Part shown: positions 28,001-34,989 of the stretch, in pieces
Layout: every line of letters starts with the position of its first letter
Position numbering within the stretch: the first letter of the stretch is position 1
Assembly (NCBI RefSeq): GCF_900090275.1
Contig: NZ_LT607755.1
Span: forward strand, 6,510,001-6,574,000
Source: Micromonospora zamorensis
Lineage (GTDB): Bacteria > Actinomycetota > Actinomycetes > Mycobacteriales > Micromonosporaceae
Reading direction: 5' to 3'
DNA: 64,000 nucleotides
The notes under the pieces: model-generated
The model's input: only the letters and a program-made list of their open reading frames with translations
Told to the model about the DNA's origin: nothing
The model's database searches: none
Made by a program: the position numbers and the translations under genes

Positions 28001-28624
28001 GTCGTTGCTGGTGATCCAACCGTCATCGGACGGCCCTTCGGCCGCGCCGCGCAGACCCTCGAGAAGCACCTCTGTGAAGACCGACGGGCGATCCGGTCCC
28101 TGCGCCTTCGACGCCTTCATATGGGTGCTGGACGTCAGGATGAAGGTGCCGCGTTGACGCTTGAGGCGCCGCGGCTCTTCACGCACCCCACCTCGAAATC
28201 GGTTCCGCGCCGTGAACGCCCCGGAGAAGCAGCAGTCGAGGACGACCACCTTCTGGCGGGCCTTGGTGTCGTTGAGCAGATGACGCAGGGTGCCGTCAGT
28301 GTCCAGCGCGGATGCGTGCAAACTTCCACTGACCGTGTCCGTCGCGGCGAGGAACAGCGACTGCCCGTCGCCGTGCAGCACTCCGTGGCCGGAATAGTAG
28401 AGCAGGGCCAGGTCGTCCCCGCGGCGCGCGCCGTAGAACTCCTCGACCACCTGGCGCAGGTGTTCCGCCGGAAGGTCCAGTTCGGAGCGTACGGTGTCGA
28501 ACTCGCCGACACCGTCGAGCAGTGTTTTGAGCTGCGCCACGTCGTGATGTACCGACGGAAGGGGCGCGAGCTCACGGTCGACGTGGTACGTGGCCGTGCC
28601 AAGCAGCAGGGCATGCCGTCCCAT
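25028..28624 (-). CDS. Caspase-SF1 helicase fusion, probable defence effector
   Basis: A 1198-aa multidomain protein. Residues about 1-235 are a caspase-like peptidase (C14): catalytic His80 in YYSGHGV and Cys132 in DCCFSG. Residues about 505-1090 are an SF1 Upf1/DNA2-type helicase: Walker A GPPGTGKSQ (530-538), Walker B VVIDEAAQC (Asp820-Glu821), GDPRQLAP, EHYRCHPDIV, TIHKFQGSERDIM and NVAITRARSQL. Residues about 1105-1198 resemble the Vsr/DUF559-type nuclease tail of such helicases (DLVV then RVPAWRCL), but the usual acidic residue after DLVV appears as Ala, so activity is doubtful. It is joined to the EACC1-like gene by a TGATG overlap. I infer an antiphage role. Confidence 0.9.
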   Translation of the reverse strand: MGRHALLLGTATYHVDRELAPLPSVHHDVAQLKTLLDGVGEFDTVRSELDLPAEHLRQVVEEFYGARRGDDLALLYYSGHGVLHGDGQSLFLAATDTVSGSLHASALDTDGTLRHLLNDTKARQKVVVLDCCFSGAFTARNRFRGGVREEPRRLKRQRGTFILTSSTHMKASKAQGPDRPSVFTEVLLEGLRGAAEGPSDDGWITSNDLSRYTLTEMARRRQHTPVESSEGVTEPIKLATTPGSAAAARQVTTVTSSPADEAPFDADQWRRLVTYYINCMQRSTVLQSLIDPRETRSFVAAPPGSEAVFTSETPVKLSGSAAELAARARDGGRELQYGYPVVAVRPARQKPVRLAPLLVCDVTVGVDDVLHASFPPRPSAALVDLFQLSEVESDELLQRVEQAFAPGDPTSLTATVEVLVKTFGLNPVTELDPKSLAGTIRPGPVNGVQNAAIIYTVDAAESPQRQLVDDLRGMIKNPRLIDQTALSALARRPDEATATPVATVTMSATNEAQEEIIQAAMSQPLTVAQGPPGTGKSQLVTALLATATAAGQSVLIGSTSNQAVDSVLEKVTDLIGPGLLLRTGNKEHRSQEPTHVADILAAYPPTDRPATPDDRTPLHELRLLADEIAGLRAELDERRLLERDLADLAVERHGDSDVGGAALPTDNTALEHLVQLTDGALASRWFGWWYRWRLRSYQLAGRNAVEALAERAVIELRWRERQRLLAELPDADASWRRLVDLISTERPALSIDLLGAQIARRVAAGSRLLQDRADEMSRPQSDSWAYFPELLRVLPGWAVTALSARRLKRSPAMYDLVVIDEAAQCTIPAILPMLYRAKRALLIGDPRQLAPVVDLSEADDVTERARAGLSSGWLTNRRLTYTAHSAYDAFAAAAGSALLLDEHYRCHPDIVEVPNREVYQGRLTVLTNPDRLTAPADPAVRWCDVPGVFRSGVTGSGLNQVEIDAVVTQVADLRRAYPEASIGVVTPLAVHQRRLASALRSAGLIDNLLCATIHKFQGSERDIMVVSPVGAHGIPDRTRGWLVHQTNLWNVAITRARSQLVVIGDRSWWSGQRGLLTALASIRKVADAPLDSATGAADQLHRALRGAGLAVRRDVAVAGRAVDLVVRRDDVELAVAVDDPAGDPAGRELRKVLAQLDIIGGSTPVQRVPAWRCLAEPAQVAAELLSELSRQQQAQNEG

Positions 28625-29004
28625 CAGAGGCGGGCCCGCTCGATCGCGGCCCGTACCGTGGTGATCAGTTCATCGGTCTGGCCGTGAGTGGGCCGGTCGA
28701 TCGTCAGCTCGATGTCACCGACCCGCAGGTGCACCCGGCGCCCGTCGTGGCGTCGGAGGAAGGCCAGAACCACCTCGACCAACGCCTGCACGTAGCCGGG
28801 GTCCGTGCCCACCAGCACGGTCACCACACCGATCGCCAACTCCGCGACGCCTTTGGCATGTGGGTCGACAACCGGGCGTTCGACGCGCTCCACCTCGCCG
28901 ATCTCGCGGAGATCGTCCGCCAGATCGTCGGTCAGTTCACCGAGAACGAACTCGTCGTCGTCAGCAAGCGGTGTGAAATCGATCCGAACGCGGACGTGGG
29001 ACAT
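28624..29004 (-). CDS. EACC1-like effector-associated adaptor
   Basis: A 126-aa protein with an initial strand-rich part (VRVRIDFTPLADDDEF), a central hydrophobic helix (GVAELAIGVVTVLVGTDPGY) and a strand pair (VHLRVGDIELTID). This matches the 'effector-associated constant component 1' pattern described for actinobacterial conflict systems (Kaur and colleagues, 2020). The family always neighbours caspase- or trypsin-like effectors, as here. The stop overlaps the effector's start by 1 nt, and a GGAGG site precedes its own ATG. I recall this family from memory and the assignment should be tested by HMM search. Confidence 0.72.
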   Translation of the reverse strand: MSHVRVRIDFTPLADDDEFVLGELTDDLADDLREIGEVERVERPVVDPHAKGVAELAIGVVTVLVGTDPGYVQALVEVVLAFLRRHDGRRVHLRVGDIELTIDRPTHGQTDELITTVRAAIERARL

Positions 29005-29282
29005 TCAACCTCCTGCATCAGCGGTGCTGTCCAACCTACGAAACAACTTCGCCATCGGGCCGCGTCTGTCGGCATGCCGATCGAACGCCCCGTTGTCCGG
29101 TCCCTGGGCCGAACACCGCCGCCAGGTCGAGCAGGCCCGAAGAAGGCGATCATCAGCACCCACGTCGCCGAGATCCAGATTGACCAGATCACGCTGCATT
29201 CGCTCGGCAATCTTGGTGTGGCGGGCCGCGGCTACACTGACGCCTCTAAATTCCCCTGCTGGGCAACGGAAACGGAGGCGCG

Positions 29283-29675
29283 ATGGCTAATCCGCTGTTG
29301 GACGCCGAGGATGCGCGGGAACGCCTGGAGGCATGGCAGGCCAATGCCGTGCGTCGGGCCGCCGACACGCAGGCCGCCGCTGCCGGCTTGCGCGCGCTGC
29401 GGGTCGCGGCCACCGACGCCCACGGGATCGTCGAGGTCACCGTCGACTCCACGGGGGCGATGGCCGACGTCCGGCTCTCCGCGCGCGTGCAGCGCGTGAG
29501 CCTGGAGCAGACGCAGCAGGCGATCATGGGCGCCTATCGCAACGCGCGGGTCAAGCTCGCCGAGGCCGCCGCCGAGGTCGTGCGGGAGACGGTCGGCGCC
29601 GACTCGGCGACCGGCCGGGCCCTGCTGGCCGGATTCCGGACCGCCGACACCGAGGACGAAGAGGGGCGATACTGA
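29283..29675 (+). CDS. YbaB/EbfC-family-like protein opening the rightward module
   Basis: A 130-aa protein: an N-terminal helix (DARERLEAWQANAVRRAADTQ), a central sheet (GIVEVTVDSTGAMADVRLS) and a long C-terminal helix. This is the YbaB/EbfC organisation. A CGGAGG site precedes the ATG, and a TACACT -10-like sequence lies at about 29232. It overlaps the next gene (TGATG). It plays the same part here as the gene at 24326 does in the leftward module; the sequences differ, so the two modules are not a recent duplication. Confidence 0.78.
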   Translation: MANPLLDAEDARERLEAWQANAVRRAADTQAAAAGLRALRVAATDAHGIVEVTVDSTGAMADVRLSARVQRVSLEQTQQAIMGAYRNARVKLAEAAAEVVRETVGADSATGRALLAGFRTADTEDEEGRY

Positions 29676-29989
29676 TGAACGGTGGGTTCGAGGTCGACGT
29701 CGAGGCGCTGCGCGCGCACGCCACGGCCATGTTGGCCATTCACGACCGCTTCGCCGCCGTCAAGGCCGCGAGCGGCACCATCTTCCAGGCCGACGATGCC
29801 TACGGGCAGCTCTGCCAGTTCTTACCGCCCATCCTGGAGGGACGCCACCGGGACCAGGACAAGGGCGTGGACATGCTCGCCGAGAACATCGCGCTGCTCG
29901 CCGCGGGAATCAAGAAAAACGCCGACGCCTACCAGCGGGCCGAGGAGTCGACCACCGACGGCTTCAACTCCTTCCACTCCGCGACCTGA
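29675..29989 (+). CDS. WXG100-like small secreted protein
   Basis: A 104-aa helical protein starting MNGGFEVDVEALRAHATAML. The size, the all-helical pattern and the C-terminal YQRAEESTTDGFNSFHSAT tail match WXG100/ESX-type partners. The central turn lacks a classical W-x-G. It starts on the last base of the EbfC-like gene (TGATG) and is followed 19 nt later by the larger carrier protein. It probably pairs with that protein for export. Confidence 0.75.
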   Translation: MNGGFEVDVEALRAHATAMLAIHDRFAAVKAASGTIFQADDAYGQLCQFLPPILEGRHRDQDKGVDMLAENIALLAAGIKKNADAYQRAEESTTDGFNSFHSAT

Positions 29990-30008
29990 GCCGCCCCGGC
30001 GTCCTCTC

Positions 30009-30734
30009 ATGAGCAACCCACTGGTCGCCACGACCTCCGACATCCCTTCGACCAGCGCCGCGCACCGCGACGGCTGGACCGGCCTGCCGCTCGCCGACGA
30101 CTACATGGGCATCAAGGACGCCATCGACTCCGGCAGCTGGATCGACGGCTCAATCGCGGGCTTGGGCGCCGCTCTCGACGGGGCGGCCATCGCCATCGAC
30201 CCGTTCAGCACGCTCCTGTCGATGGGCATCGAGTGGGCCATCGAGCAGGTCGAGCCACTGAAGCAGGCACTCGACTGGCTCGCCGGTGATCCCGAGACCA
30301 TCGAGACGCACGCCATGACCTGGGACAACATGGCCAATGAGCTGTTCTCCATCGCCGAGGACCTCAAGGCGCGGCTGGTCGGCGACCTCGACGGATGGCA
30401 GGGCGTCGCCGCCGATGCCTACCGCGACATCCTCGCCATCAACATCGACGTCGCCGGGATCTTCGCGGGCACGGCCGCCGGCATGGGTGCCGCGACCCGT
30501 GGCGCGGGAACCGTGGTGCAGATTGTGCGGGAGGTCGTACGCGCCTTCATCGCCGACTGCATCGCCAAGGTCGTGGTGTGGCTGGCCGAGGTGGTCTTCT
30601 CCCTCGGCATCGCCACACCGCTGGTCGCCTCCCAGCTCGCAATCGCCGTCGTCCGCTGGACCGGCCGCATCTTCGGCTGGCTGATGGGCCTGATCGCCAG
30701 CCTCTCCGCCCTCCGCGCACTCCTCGACGTCTAG
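30009..30734 (+). CDS. WXG-like carrier protein of a type VII-style module
   Basis: A 241-aa protein. After a polar N-terminus come hydrophobic amphipathic helices (AIDPFSTLLSMGIEWAIEQV), a WXG-like hairpin (NMANELFSIAEDLKARLVGDLDGWQGVAADAYRDIL, with W-x-G at DGWQG) and three strongly hydrophobic segments to the end. It resembles the N-terminal export part of actinobacterial WXG100-related toxins. The toxin-like gene follows 10 nt later in another frame. The hydrophobic C-terminus suggests membrane insertion. Confidence 0.75.
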   Translation: MSNPLVATTSDIPSTSAAHRDGWTGLPLADDYMGIKDAIDSGSWIDGSIAGLGAALDGAAIAIDPFSTLLSMGIEWAIEQVEPLKQALDWLAGDPETIETHAMTWDNMANELFSIAEDLKARLVGDLDGWQGVAADAYRDILAINIDVAGIFAGTAAGMGAATRGAGTVVQIVREVVRAFIADCIAKVVVWLAEVVFSLGIATPLVASQLAIAVVRWTGRIFGWLMGLIASLSALRALLDV

Positions 30735-30744
30735 GCGGCCCTCG

Positions 30745-31374
30745 ATGCGACAACTCATGGCGGCTCTGCGGACCACCGCCGTCCTGGTGGTCCTGTTCGC
30801 TGTGGCGGGCCTCCACAACAAGCACCCCTCAGGCCCCACCCCACCGCACGGCGGTGACGGCGATGGCACCAAGCGTCCCAAGTTCAGCCCCGGCATGATG
30901 CCCAAGCGCGTGGGACCAGCCCAGCAGCACGGCATCAAGCGCGCCGAGGAGGGCCGCCCGAAGGGCGCCGACACATCCGAGCCCGAGGCGCCCAAGAAGA
31001 CCAACCCCTGGGACGACCCCGACTTCACCGACGCCAAGTACGACATGCACCGCTTCGGTCAGATGGGCGACGGGGCGATGGACAAGATCTGGGACGGCGA
31101 CGGCATGGGCAGTGGCAACCACAAGCCCTCGTCCACCGAGCCCGGCAAGACGGTCTTCCCGCCCGGCACCACCAAGGCGCAGGTCGAGGGCTGGTTCAAG
31201 AGCATCGCCGCCAACCCCGACAGCCGCCCTCAGGCACGTCCCGGCGGCGACGGCTGGGTCGTCACCGGCACCCGCGACGGCATCACCTGCGTCGTTACCC
31301 TGGACAAGGACGGCAGCATCTCCGGCGGCTTCCCCGTCAGCGGCGAGGGCGTCACCACCAACCCGCTGGCCTAG
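30745..31374 (+). CDS. Putative secreted toxin of the rightward module
   Basis: A 209-aa protein with an N-terminal hydrophobic segment (residues about 5-22), a long Lys/Pro/Gly-rich linker (25-140) and a compact C-terminal domain (about 145-209: TTKAQVEGWFKSIAANPDS... DGWVVTGTRDGITCVVTLDK). The modular signal-linker-small-domain form, and its place between the WXG carrier and a small downstream gene, are typical of polymorphic toxins. The C-terminal fold could also be a binding domain. I do not recognise a catalytic motif. Confidence 0.62.
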   Translation: MRQLMAALRTTAVLVVLFAVAGLHNKHPSGPTPPHGGDGDGTKRPKFSPGMMPKRVGPAQQHGIKRAEEGRPKGADTSEPEAPKKTNPWDDPDFTDAKYDMHRFGQMGDGAMDKIWDGDGMGSGNHKPSSTEPGKTVFPPGTTKAQVEGWFKSIAANPDSRPQARPGGDGWVVTGTRDGITCVVTLDKDGSISGGFPVSGEGVTTNPLA

Positions 31375-31396
31375 CCACCGAACCCACGGGAGACAC

Positions 31397-31654
31397 ATGG
31401 AAGTCATCGATTTCTACCGGCGCAGCCGCCGGATCACCGACCAGCTCGCACCCAGGATCAGCCCGAAGTACCGGCCGATCGTCCTGACCGCCGGAGGCGC
31501 CGGGGCCTGGGACCTGGCAATCCCGACGCTCGTCGGCGCCCTGTCGGAGGAGGACGTCGTGATCACCACGGCGGAGAAGGACGCGCTGCGGGAGCTCATG
31601 GAGTTCCGCCGGGAGCCTCTGACCTACCTGGAGCAGATCCGGACCTCGGACTGA
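31397..31654 (+). CDS. Candidate immunity protein for the rightward module
   Basis: An 85-aa acidic, soluble-looking protein starting MEVIDFYRRSRRITDQLAPR. It begins 22 nt after the putative toxin gene and is the last gene of the module. It has no signal or membrane segment, as expected for a cytoplasmic antidote. The immunity role is inferred only from position and size; the family is not recognised. Confidence 0.6.
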   Translation: MEVIDFYRRSRRITDQLAPRISPKYRPIVLTAGGAGAWDLAIPTLVGALSEEDVVITTAEKDALRELMEFRREPLTYLEQIRTSD

Positions 31655-31682
31655 CGGCCGAAGCGTAGCTCGGGCCCCTGGC

Positions 31683-31823
31683 GGACCTGGACGTCCACCT
31701 CGGGGGGCGATGCAGATCCTCCGGCACGCGCAGTTCGCCATCACGATGGAGATCTACACGGTGGTCTCCTCGGCGGCCACCCGCGACGCCCTCAAGCGGC
31801 TCGGCAGCACGCTGGACCGGTGA
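31683..31823 (+). pseudogene. 3' remnant of a tyrosine integrase
   Basis: Only the C-terminal end is left: MQILRHAQFAITMEIYT, then VVSSAATRDALKRLG to TGA at 31821-31823. This includes the H-x9-Y end motif of phage-type integrases. A plausible DVH/PPR segment upstream lies across a likely frameshift in the G-run at about 31701-31706. The remnant ends 117 bp before the left 30-bp repeat and points toward it, the same geometry as the intact Int at the right end. It is probably left from an older element at the same tRNA. Confidence 0.72.
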
Positions 31824-31904
31824 GCCGTGATTCGTTCACGTCATCAAGTCCTGTAGGCGGCTACTGCTGCACTTCGCTGCTGTACGAGCCGCGCTGACAA
31901 AGAC

Positions 31905-31926
31905 AGCGGCCCTAGAAAGGGCCGCT
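31905..31926. terminator. Hairpin, probable original tRNA-Lys terminator
   Basis: AGCGGCCC (31905-31912) and GGGCCGCT (31919-31926) form a perfect 8-bp stem with a 6-nt loop, with a T-rich GTCTTTG following on the minus strand. It sits just beyond the left tRNA 3'-end fragment, where the terminator of the leftward tRNA gene would have been before the element inserted. Confidence 0.6.
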
Positions 31927-31939
31927 GAGCTGCAACAGA

Positions 31940-31969
31940 GTGGGCCGCCAGGGACTCGAACCCTGAACC
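31940..31969. repeat. Left attachment site (30-bp copy of tRNA-Lys 3' end)
   Basis: These 30 bp are identical to 53571-53600 and correspond to the T-arm and 3' acceptor strand of the tRNA-Lys(TTT) gene. Flanking bases differ on both sides (31939/53570 and 31970/53601). It is a fragment only, with no D- or anticodon arm, so not a tRNA gene. It marks the left boundary of the AICE. Confidence 0.92.
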
Positions 31970-32069
31970 CCTCCGCCCTGCTTCTGATCAACCCGAATCG
32001 GGCGGATCGGCTGCCTGGCCTGGGCCGGCTCTGCTGTTGCCTTACAGCGGTTGACAGCCCTTGCCGGTG

Positions 32070-32528
32070 TCAGTTGTGCCGGATCTGTGCCCGTGGATCA
32101 TGGGCACAGCCTGGCGCTGCATTCGTTTGCCCGATCGGCCCGACCTGCTCGGCGTCGTCGTACTCCTGTGCACGCAACGTCGGCCAGTAGGTGATCTGCG
32201 GCCTCGTACGGTCGAGCATCCTGGTCAGGACGTCACCGTGGATGATCCGTACGCGCATCAATCCCTCGCCAGCTCGCGCGACGTTGTCCACGACGTAGAG
32301 GTAGAAGTTCTCGGGCTCTTGACGGGCCGCCTGAACCTGTCGGTCCTCCAGGGGAACTGAGGCGCTTCGAGCCGACGCGCCGAAGGCCTTCACTTCAATC
32401 TGCCGCGGTGGGCTGCTGACGTCGTACGGAGCGCTCGTGAGATGTACGTCTTCCGGTACCCGGCCGTTGCGGCGTTCGAGCTCCATCACGTACTCGATGG
32501 CAATGCGCTCGATCTCACTGTTGCCCAT
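32070..32528 (-). CDS. DUF3883-like (PD-(D/E)XK) protein
   Basis: A 152-aa protein. IERIAIEYVMELERRNGR opens a domain in which APYDVSS and RQIEVKAFG give the D...E-V-K core of a restriction-endonuclease-like fold, as in DUF3883 (NO VEIN C-terminal) proteins. The LYVVDNVARAG segment follows. It lies 3 nt after the PIN-domain gene and is surely co-transcribed. Family members often occur in defence and restriction contexts, fused to helicases or alone. The C-terminal 30 residues are low complexity. Confidence 0.7.
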   Translation of the reverse strand: MGNSEIERIAIEYVMELERRNGRVPEDVHLTSAPYDVSSPPRQIEVKAFGASARSASVPLEDRQVQAARQEPENFYLYVVDNVARAGEGLMRVRIIHGDVLTRMLDRTRPQITYWPTLRAQEYDDAEQVGPIGQTNAAPGCAHDPRAQIRHN

Positions 32529-32531
32529 CGC

Positions 32532-33608
32532 CTAGCCCTCTACGCAATCCAGCATCGAGACCGAACACCGCCCCAACTCGAACCGGTCGCCAGGCCGCCG
32601 ACTGAAGGCTGAGTGGCTGAGCATGCCGCGTCTGAGTTCAGCACCAGAGGCTGTGAAGCCTGACATTGACAGCTCGTCGCGCAGCTCGCGAGGGGTCAGC
32701 GCGGCACGTCGGCGGGCGAGATGCCGAGCGGCGGCCTGTTCGACCGTTGGCCGTCCTGCGGGTTCAATGACGCGAAGCGCCCCGCGAGCTGCTTGGTGTT
32801 CCTCAAGGGCAACCGTCAGCCCATCCCGCAAGGGCTCCATCGCCTCGCGGAAACGATGCCAGCCCTCACGCCATCGAGCTGGATCGAGATAGCCGAAGCG
32901 ACCGGCCAGTACTACAGCACCCGCAAGCAGTCCGATGGCAGGCACTGGGTAGCTACCAATGGCGCGGACGGCGGCTCCGCCGGCTGCGGCGACCGTACGA
33001 GCAGTCAGCTCCGCGAGCAAGGCAGCGTCACCCAACCGTGCTTCGAACCCGGCCGCCCGTAACAGGCCGTAGGCCAACCCGACCCAGGTCGCGGCGTCAG
33101 TGTTGGCGAACCCAAGTCGCGTGAAGACACTGTCGCTGCTGAGGATCACCGCCGGAGCAAGCAACTCGGCGAGGGCAGTAGTCCCGATGTCATCCGGGTC
33201 CCCCCGTAGCCGACGCGGCAACTCGCGGTCGATACAGAGCATCGTGCGCACGCGTGGGCTGAGGTAGTCGCGAATCGCCAGGTCGACGACAGGGACCCCC
33301 GGCATGATTTCGTTCCACAAGACCCCTGATGCCTCCGACACCGGGACGTCATTTGACGCGGCGATTGCCGGCAGGTGCTCGACAAGTTCCTCAGGCACGT
33401 GCGCAGAGACATAGATGTTTGACCGGCCGTTTCCCGCCAGCCCGCTGAAGAGCTCCTCGTTGCGGCCTCTGCGGACCGCATTGCAGGCACGCGACGCCAG
33501 GACGTTAGTGTCGGCAACCACAACCAATGCCGGCCATGGCGCTGCAAGAGGGCGCAGTGTAGGGCCGACGCGAGGAAGCGCCGATGCCCGGAGTGCCTGA
33601 CTGTGCAT
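32532..33608 (-). CDS. PIN-domain protein, probable nuclease
   Basis: A 358-aa protein. The PIN domain starts at VVVADTNVLASR (first Asp) and continues through PEELVEHL and RGDPDDIGTTALAELL to VILSSDSVF, supplying the acidic residues expected for a metal-dependent RNase. A middle hydrophobic stretch (PVPAIGLLAGAVVLAGRFG) may span the membrane. The C-terminal part (ARRRAALTPRELRDELSMSG...) looks like a winged-helix domain. It is much longer than VapC toxins. Paired with the DUF3883 gene, it looks like a two-gene cargo unit of defence type. Confidence 0.72.
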   Translation of the reverse strand: MHSQALRASALPRVGPTLRPLAAPWPALVVVADTNVLASRACNAVRRGRNEELFSGLAGNGRSNIYVSAHVPEELVEHLPAIAASNDVPVSEASGVLWNEIMPGVPVVDLAIRDYLSPRVRTMLCIDRELPRRLRGDPDDIGTTALAELLAPAVILSSDSVFTRLGFANTDAATWVGLAYGLLRAAGFEARLGDAALLAELTARTVAAAGGAAVRAIGSYPVPAIGLLAGAVVLAGRFGYLDPARWREGWHRFREAMEPLRDGLTVALEEHQAARGALRVIEPAGRPTVEQAAARHLARRRAALTPRELRDELSMSGFTASGAELRRGMLSHSAFSRRPGDRFELGRCSVSMLDCVEG

Positions 33609-33994
33609 CCGTCTAGTTTGCGCGCCGGCTCGGTGGGATTACCAGCATGTATCCGGCGGCTGACGCGCCTCCATTGCCCAGAGCGGCCGTCGCCCTCGCA
33701 GCCGGGCATGACCCCCGTCGAGGGGATGCGGACTCGTCTTGTCGTGGGCTGCCATCTGGCGGCGGCACGCACCGTTGAGCACGTGGTGGACCTGGTTGGT
33801 TGATGCCCAAGGCCAATCGCCATCGACGACCGCGCGGCCTTCTTGCTGCCTCACGCTGGTGCCTCGGTTGGTTGACTTGGGAGCGCAGCAACAGGCGTCC
33901 ACATCCATGGCCTTGGCCACCTGAAGCACCCGCCCGTTGAGGCTGGCCTGCGCGCCGCACCTTCGGCCCAATGGCGCTACGGCTGTCGCCGCTT
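33609..33994. other. Non-coding gap in AICE cargo
   Basis: About 390 bp upstream of the PIN gene and downstream of the 175-aa gene. Short frames exist on both strands, but they are rich in Arg/His/Gln with no ribosome site or consistent codon bias. It probably carries the promoter for the PIN-DUF3883 pair near 33600-33640; nothing else is visible. Confidence 0.4.
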
Positions 33995-34522
33995 CTATGG
34001 CAGCAGCGCGTCGGCATCGTATGCCGAAGCAAGTGAGAGCTTTTCACCCAACTCTCGCCGCAGTTGGTTCACGAGCCCTCGTTCGAGTTCCCAAAAGGTC
34101 AGCAGCTTCTCGTCTAGGTGGGGGTCGCGCTCGGCGGCGGCTACCGCGATCCTGCGGGCGGCTCGCGAAACCAGGTGGGCCTGATTGACGGTTTTTTGCT
34201 CCCCCGCGACCAACTGCAGTCCTGTGTAGGTTGTCTCGACGGCCTCTCGAACTTCGTGGCCTCTACCGCTGAACGACGGCCTCGCGCGGGTGCCGTCCTG
34301 GTCGCGGATGATCGAAATTTCTCCAGTATGGGAAGTGACGTACACCATGTAGGCGCGAAGGGCGGTCAGGTGACTCACGTAGGCCGCCCGCTTGACCTCT
34401 GCAGCCTGCCGTTCCTGCTCCTGTCGCAGCGCATGGCCCTGTGCTCGGGTACTCATCATCGTTCCTAGCCATACACCCAGCAGAGCACTGATCGGACCAG
34501 CTAAGGCAAGCGCGAGGTTCAT
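33995..34522 (-). CDS. Hypothetical membrane-anchored protein
   Basis: A 175-aa protein with an N-terminal membrane segment (MNLALALAGPISALLGVWLG, residues 1-20) followed by a long charged helical region (RAQGHALRQEQERQAAEVKRAAY) and a soluble domain. This is a single-pass, probably cytoplasmic-facing arrangement that recurs in small actinobacterial proteins of unknown function. It stands alone with gaps of about 390 and 470 bp. No function is assigned. Confidence 0.6.
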   Translation of the reverse strand: MNLALALAGPISALLGVWLGTMMSTRAQGHALRQEQERQAAEVKRAAYVSHLTALRAYMVYVTSHTGEISIIRDQDGTRARPSFSGRGHEVREAVETTYTGLQLVAGEQKTVNQAHLVSRAARRIAVAAAERDPHLDEKLLTFWELERGLVNQLRRELGEKLSLASAYDADALLP

Positions 34523-34989
34523 ACAGTCAGCCTGCTAGTTCGACGCAAGGTCAGTGGGTGCGGTTGACTGCTCCGTTGGTTGCTCGCCTGCGGCACACGG
34601 TTTAGGAATTCTCGGCGCGGTGCGCCGAGCAGCCTCGCTGCCTGCCAACATCGCTGGCCAGGCTCGCCACCTGTCGTCAGGCCTTGACCGTGGTTGCCCG
34701 TCAGCGCCCGCGAGATCGGGCACGTAACGGGCACGGCCGCAGCTCGTCCGTCCTGCCAGGCTCTGTAGTGGTTGACCCGGCCAATCTGCGTCGCCGGCGT
34801 GACTGCCGGCACGGTCTCAAGTTGTCGGCTGCTGCCAACTGTGGCGGCAAGCCCCGGCAGCAGCTCCGCTCCATCGTCGCTTGACGTTCGGAGCCAGACC
34901 GGACCTGCGCCTGTGATGCCTTCTCGCTGCCTCTGGGGGCGCTTGACTAGGGACAGCCTGGATCGGCGGGTGGTTGCTATCGTCGCTGC
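34523..34989. other. Intergenic gap, divergent promoters
   Basis: About 470 bp between divergent genes. A TATCGT sequence at about 34978-34983 lies 7 bp before the ATG at 34990, so the rightward transcript may be leaderless. Short frames here lack support. No repeat of note was seen. Confidence 0.4.

Noticed and set aside
28684..29499. 271-aa plus-strand frame
   Set aside because: Antisense to the EACC1-like gene and passes through the divergent promoter; its end is out of frame with the EbfC-like gene.
22660..31654. A complete type VII (ESX) secretion locus
   Set aside because: No EccB/C/D/E or mycosin gene is present; only substrates and partners are seen.
31941..31969. Second tRNA-Lys gene
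   Set aside because: Only the T-arm and 3' acceptor strand are present; the sequence to the right does not form D- or anticodon arms.
33613..34047. 144-aa minus-strand frame in an AICE gap
   Set aside because: No ribosome site, Arg/Gln-rich composition, and overlaps the 3' end of the 175-aa gene.
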